Notes under the pieces: model-generated | Databases searched by the model: none | What the model was told of the DNA's origin: nothing | Seen by the model: only the letters and a program-made list of their open reading frames with translations | In this document: in pieces, positions 4,846 through 7,536 of the stretch | Layout: each line of letters begins with the position of its first letter | Position numbering within the stretch: position 1 is the first letter of the stretch | DNA from: Holophagaceae bacterium UBA706 | GTDB lineage: Bacteria; Acidobacteriota; Holophagae; Holophagales; Holophagaceae | DNA: 7,536 nt | NCBI GenBank assembly: GCA_002298155.1 | Contig: DBME01000330.1 | Span: forward strand, 1-7,536 | Reading direction: 5' to 3' | Made by a program: the position numbers and the translations under genes

Positions 4846-7536
4846 CTAGAATTTGAGCCCGATGCTGAAGTCGCTGACCCGGCGTCCGCCGTAGCCCTGG
4901 TTGTAGTCGCCGTACTTGGCGCCTGCGTCGCCCGGGGTCTGGCCGTAGAAGCGGTTGCCGTTGAACAGCGCCATGGGGCTGCCGGCGGCGACATTGTTGG
5001 TCTGGTTCGGGGAGTCCCCGCTGAAGTAGCCGTAGACGTTGGTCACAAGGAAGTGGTTGAACAGGTTGTCCAGGGTCACGTAGCCGATGAGGCGGACCTT
5101 GCTGAGGCCCAGGGGGATGTCCCACTGGATCTTGGCGCCCACCTGGTAGTAGTCGACGCCGGTCTTGAAGGCGCCCATGTCCCCGTAGTAGGTGGGGAAG
5201 AAGGTCTGCCAGTTGCCGGTGCGCTGGTCCACGTCGATGACGCGCTCGCCGCCGATGGTGCTGGGCAGCTGCAGGGAGGAGAAGCCGGACAGGGTGCGGT
5301 AGTCGGTCCAGCCCTGGGCCTGGATGACGCCGCCCAGCCAAGAGTCGGCCTTCAGGGAGAAGGACACGTTGCCGCCGCCCACGGGGTGGGTGTAGGTCAG
5401 GAAGAGGTGGCCGATCTGGTTGCGGCTCAGGAGGCCGTGGCCCACCGCCCTATCCTGCTGCTCGGGGGTGAGCAGCTTCTCGCGCAGGGTCTTGTAGTTG
5501 TAGTAGTCCAGGTCGTTGGTGCCCGTGGACTGGTCCATGCTCCAGGAGCCCATCATGCTCCAGCGGGGGCTGAGCTGCTTCTGGAAGGTGACCTCGAGGC
5601 CGGTGTAGATGCGGGCGAAGTCGGAGTTCTTCCAGACCGTGGCCTGCTTCCACATGCGCAGGCTGTCGGTGGGATCGGGGCTCACCATGTGGACCATGGC
5701 GGCCATGCCGTAGTCGTGGATGGGACCGATGATGTTGTCCTTGTACACCCGGCGCACGGCGTTGATCTTGAAGTAGCCGGAGTCGTAGTTGCGCTGGTAG
5801 CCCAGGCTGAATTCCAGGGCGTAGGGGGCGCGCAGGCCCTTGGCGAGGTAGGTCTGGCGGGCGTCGAGCATGTCGTAGGCCGGACCGTAGTTCGCGGGGT
5901 CGATCAGGGTGTCGTAGTTCACGAACCGCACGCCGTTCATGTCGGCGCCGGTGTAGGTGTAGCCGTTGTACGTGCCCACCGGGGTGTCGCCGTGGGCGCC
6001 GGCGGTGTCGAAGCCGGGCTGGGAGACAGCCAGGCCCGCGCCGTTCCAGAGGTGCACCGTGCGCACTTCCCAGGCGTTGCCGCGGAAGTTGTTGGCCACG
6101 GCGTCGGAGTAGGCGGAGGCCAGCTTGGCCACGGACACGGAATAGACTTCGCGGTTCTTGCCGTCGGGGTCGAACTTCATGAGGAGGCGGGGCTCGAAGA
6201 CGGTCATGTCGTCGATGCGGTTGCCGCCCTGGTCCTGCATGGCGAGCTTGTTGTAGCGGGCGCCGAGCATGACGTTGAAGTTCTGGGTGACGGTCCAGTT
6301 GTCGTTGACGTAGACCGAGGTGGTGCTGTTCTGCGAGTCGCCCGGGTTGTCGTAGAACTTCTCCATGTGGGCGCTGGGGCCGCGGATGGCCTCCCAGTGG
6401 AGGAAGGGGGCCTGGGTGCCCAGGCCGTTGGGCATGCCGTTCCAGGCGGACCACCCATTGGCGACGGGGTTCTCGCCAGGGCCGATCTGGAGGATCTCGC
6501 TGGGATCGGTGCCGGGGTCGCCGCGGTGGAAGACGGGGTAGAGGTACTGGCCGGTGGCGGAGTCACGGTACCAGCCGCCCGTGAAGACGCCACGGTTGCC
6601 GTACTTGGACCGGCCGAAGTTGTAGAGGGTGCCCACGCGCTCGGCGCCCATGTCGATGTCGTGGGACCCGTGGAATTCCTGCAGAGTCTTGACGTTGATC
6701 GAGAAGGTCCGGTTGCCCTTCTTCAGGGGGCTCACGTCGTAGGTGGACATGTTGGTGAGCAGCGGGCCGTAGTCGTAGCTGTCGGGGGAACCCAGCCAGG
6801 AGTGGGCGCCGCTCTCGCCGCGCAGCAGCACCGACGGGTCCATGCTGGCGAAGTAGCCGGACACGGAGACGCTGGGGTTGGGGTTCTTCACGTCGTTGAA
6901 GGTGTTGGCGGCGTAGGTCGTGCGGGCCTCGATGGTCCAGTTGGGGGCCAGGATGCCGTTCCAGCTCAGGGTGTAGGCCTTGGTCTCCGTGACCATGTCG
7001 CCGATGCCCCGCAGGATGTTGCCTTCCCAGGGATCCGTGTTGCGCTGGCCCTGGACGCCGCCCTGGGTGGTCTTCTCCTGCAGCAGGGTCAGGCTGAGGG
7101 AGTGGTTGGTGCTGATCATGCCCGTCAGCTTGCCTTCGAACTTCTGGAAGCGGATGGAGGAGCTGAGCTTGGTGCCCGCGTCCTCGGGGTCCGTGGTGTA
7201 GTTGCCGCCGGGGCCGTTATAGATCACCTGGTCCACTCTGGAATTGAGGCCGTAGGTCGCCATGGGCCGCAGGTAGGTCTGGACATCGTTCCACGAAAGG
7301 TTCGGCTGCCCGGCCTTGATGCCCTGCACGGTATAGCCCAGCAGGCCGGTGGTGGCCTGGCTCGGCGTGAGGCGCACGCCCATGGTGAACCAGAGGCGGT
7401 CCTTGACGATGGGCCCGCTGAAGGTGAAGTCGGTGGTGCGGGTCAGGTCCTCGCGCTGTTTATCGGTGTTGTTGTTGGCGTTGGTCAGGGGGTAGTCGGC
7501 GGCCATGGAGGCCCGGGACATGTTGGCCCGGATGGT
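4846..7536 (-). CDS. TonB-dependent outer-membrane receptor, Oar-like, 5' end cut by the window
   Basis: The frame is open to the right edge and 896 residues are visible. The ATG at 7521 is internal, because five more in-frame residues (TIRAN) precede it up to the edge. The visible part starts near the plug/barrel junction. GPIVKDRLWF (visible residues 41-50) is the characteristic strand of Oar-like receptors, in which a carboxypeptidase-regulatory-like domain precedes the plug. The remainder is a large barrel rich in Tyr, Trp, Asn and Gly, ending in DFSIGLKF with the C-terminal Phe typical of outer-membrane barrels. The missing N-terminus should hold a signal peptide, the regulatory-like domain, any TonB box and most of the plug. 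A full length near 1,100-1,150 residues is my estimate. Such receptors import large substrates using TonB/ExbBD energy. Here the downstream sugar genes suggest glucan oligosaccharides. No SusD partner is seen downstream. The stop is TAG at 4848-4846. Confidence 0.9.
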   Translation of the reverse strand, partial: TIRANMSRASMAADYPLTNANNNTDKQREDLTRTTDFTFSGPIVKDRLWFTMGVRLTPSQATTGLLGYTVQGIKAGQPNLSWNDVQTYLRPMATYGLNSRVDQVIYNGPGGNYTTDPEDAGTKLSSSIRFQKFEGKLTGMISTNHSLSLTLLQEKTTQGGVQGQRNTDPWEGNILRGIGDMVTETKAYTLSWNGILAPNWTIEARTTYAANTFNDVKNPNPSVSVSGYFASMDPSVLLRGESGAHSWLGSPDSYDYGPLLTNMSTYDVSPLKKGNRTFSINVKTLQEFHGSHDIDMGAERVGTLYNFGRSKYGNRGVFTGGWYRDSATGQYLYPVFHRGDPGTDPSEILQIGPGENPVANGWSAWNGMPNGLGTQAPFLHWEAIRGPSAHMEKFYDNPGDSQNSTTSVYVNDNWTVTQNFNVMLGARYNKLAMQDQGGNRIDDMTVFEPRLLMKFDPDGKNREVYSVSVAKLASAYSDAVANNFRGNAWEVRTVHLWNGAGLAVSQPGFDTAGAHGDTPVGTYNGYTYTGADMNGVRFVNYDTLIDPANYGPAYDMLDARQTYLAKGLRAPYALEFSLGYQRNYDSGYFKINAVRRVYKDNIIGPIHDYGMAAMVHMVSPDPTDSLRMWKQATVWKNSDFARIYTGLEVTFQKQLSPRWSMMGSWSMDQSTGTNDLDYYNYKTLREKLLTPEQQDRAVGHGLLSRNQIGHLFLTYTHPVGGGNVSFSLKADSWLGGVIQAQGWTDYRTLSGFSSLQLPSTIGGERVIDVDQRTGNWQTFFPTYYGDMGAFKTGVDYYQVGAKIQWDIPLGLSKVRLIGYVTLDNLFNHFLVTNVYGYFSGDSPNQTNNVAAGSPMALFNGNRFYGQTPGDAGAKYGDYNQGYGGRRVSDFSIGLKF

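Noticed and set aside
4214..5341. 375-codon minus-strand frame across the receptor 3' end and the small barrel gene
   Set aside because: It is an Arg/Pro/Gln-rich shifted frame crossing two supported genes, with no recognisable domain.
5450..6454. 334-codon minus-strand frame inside the receptor gene
   Set aside because: It is low-complexity Arg/His/Pro-rich translation in the wrong frame of a recognised TonB receptor barrel.
7519..7521. ATG at 7521 as the start of the receptor gene
   Set aside because: The frame stays open to the window edge, and the sequence just before and after it matches the plug/barrel region of the family, so the true start lies outside the window.

Overview
The window is GC-rich bacterial DNA with five genes, all on the minus strand, packed head to tail so that transcription runs from the right edge (7536) towards the left edge (1). 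The gaps between genes are only about 24, 16, 12 and 2 bases, so this looks like one operon. Both end genes are cut by the window: the first gene lacks its 5' end and the last lacks its 3' end. No stretch over 300 bases is without a gene. I see no RNA gene, mobile element, CRISPR array, long repeat or intergenic terminator. The operon promoter should lie beyond the right edge.

In transcription order the genes are: (1) the C-terminal 896 residues of an Oar-like TonB-dependent outer-membrane receptor; (2) a secreted 195-residue protein predicted to be a small outer-membrane beta-barrel of unknown function; (3) a 485-residue inner-membrane sugar:cation symporter of the GPH/MelB family; (4) a secreted 327-residue glycoside hydrolase family 17 (GH17) enzyme; and (5) the N-terminal 587 residues of a large cytoplasmic protein resembling the clan GH-Q phosphorylases (GH94/GH149/GH161), most likely a beta-1,3-oligoglucan phosphorylase of GH149 type.

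Together the genes suggest a pathway for beta-1,3-glucan (laminarin-like) oligosaccharides. The receptor, perhaps helped by the small barrel, would bring glucan fragments across the outer membrane. GH17 would trim or transglycosylate them in the periplasm, and the symporter would carry short oligosaccharides into the cytoplasm. There the phosphorylase would release glucose 1-phosphate and save ATP. The GH17 active-site motifs and the GPH motifs are clear. The beta-1,3 specificity rests on GH17 plus the tentative phosphorylase call. No SusD-like partner is visible, so this is not a Bacteroidetes-type SusCD locus as far as it can be seen.

The organism is a Gram-negative bacterium. The receptor type (a 'GPIVKDRLWF' motif after the plug and an Oar-like barrel) and the high GC content suggest Acidobacteriota, possibly the Holophagae (Geothrix/Holophaga relatives). 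Some Proteobacteria are also possible. This placement is inference from protein style only.
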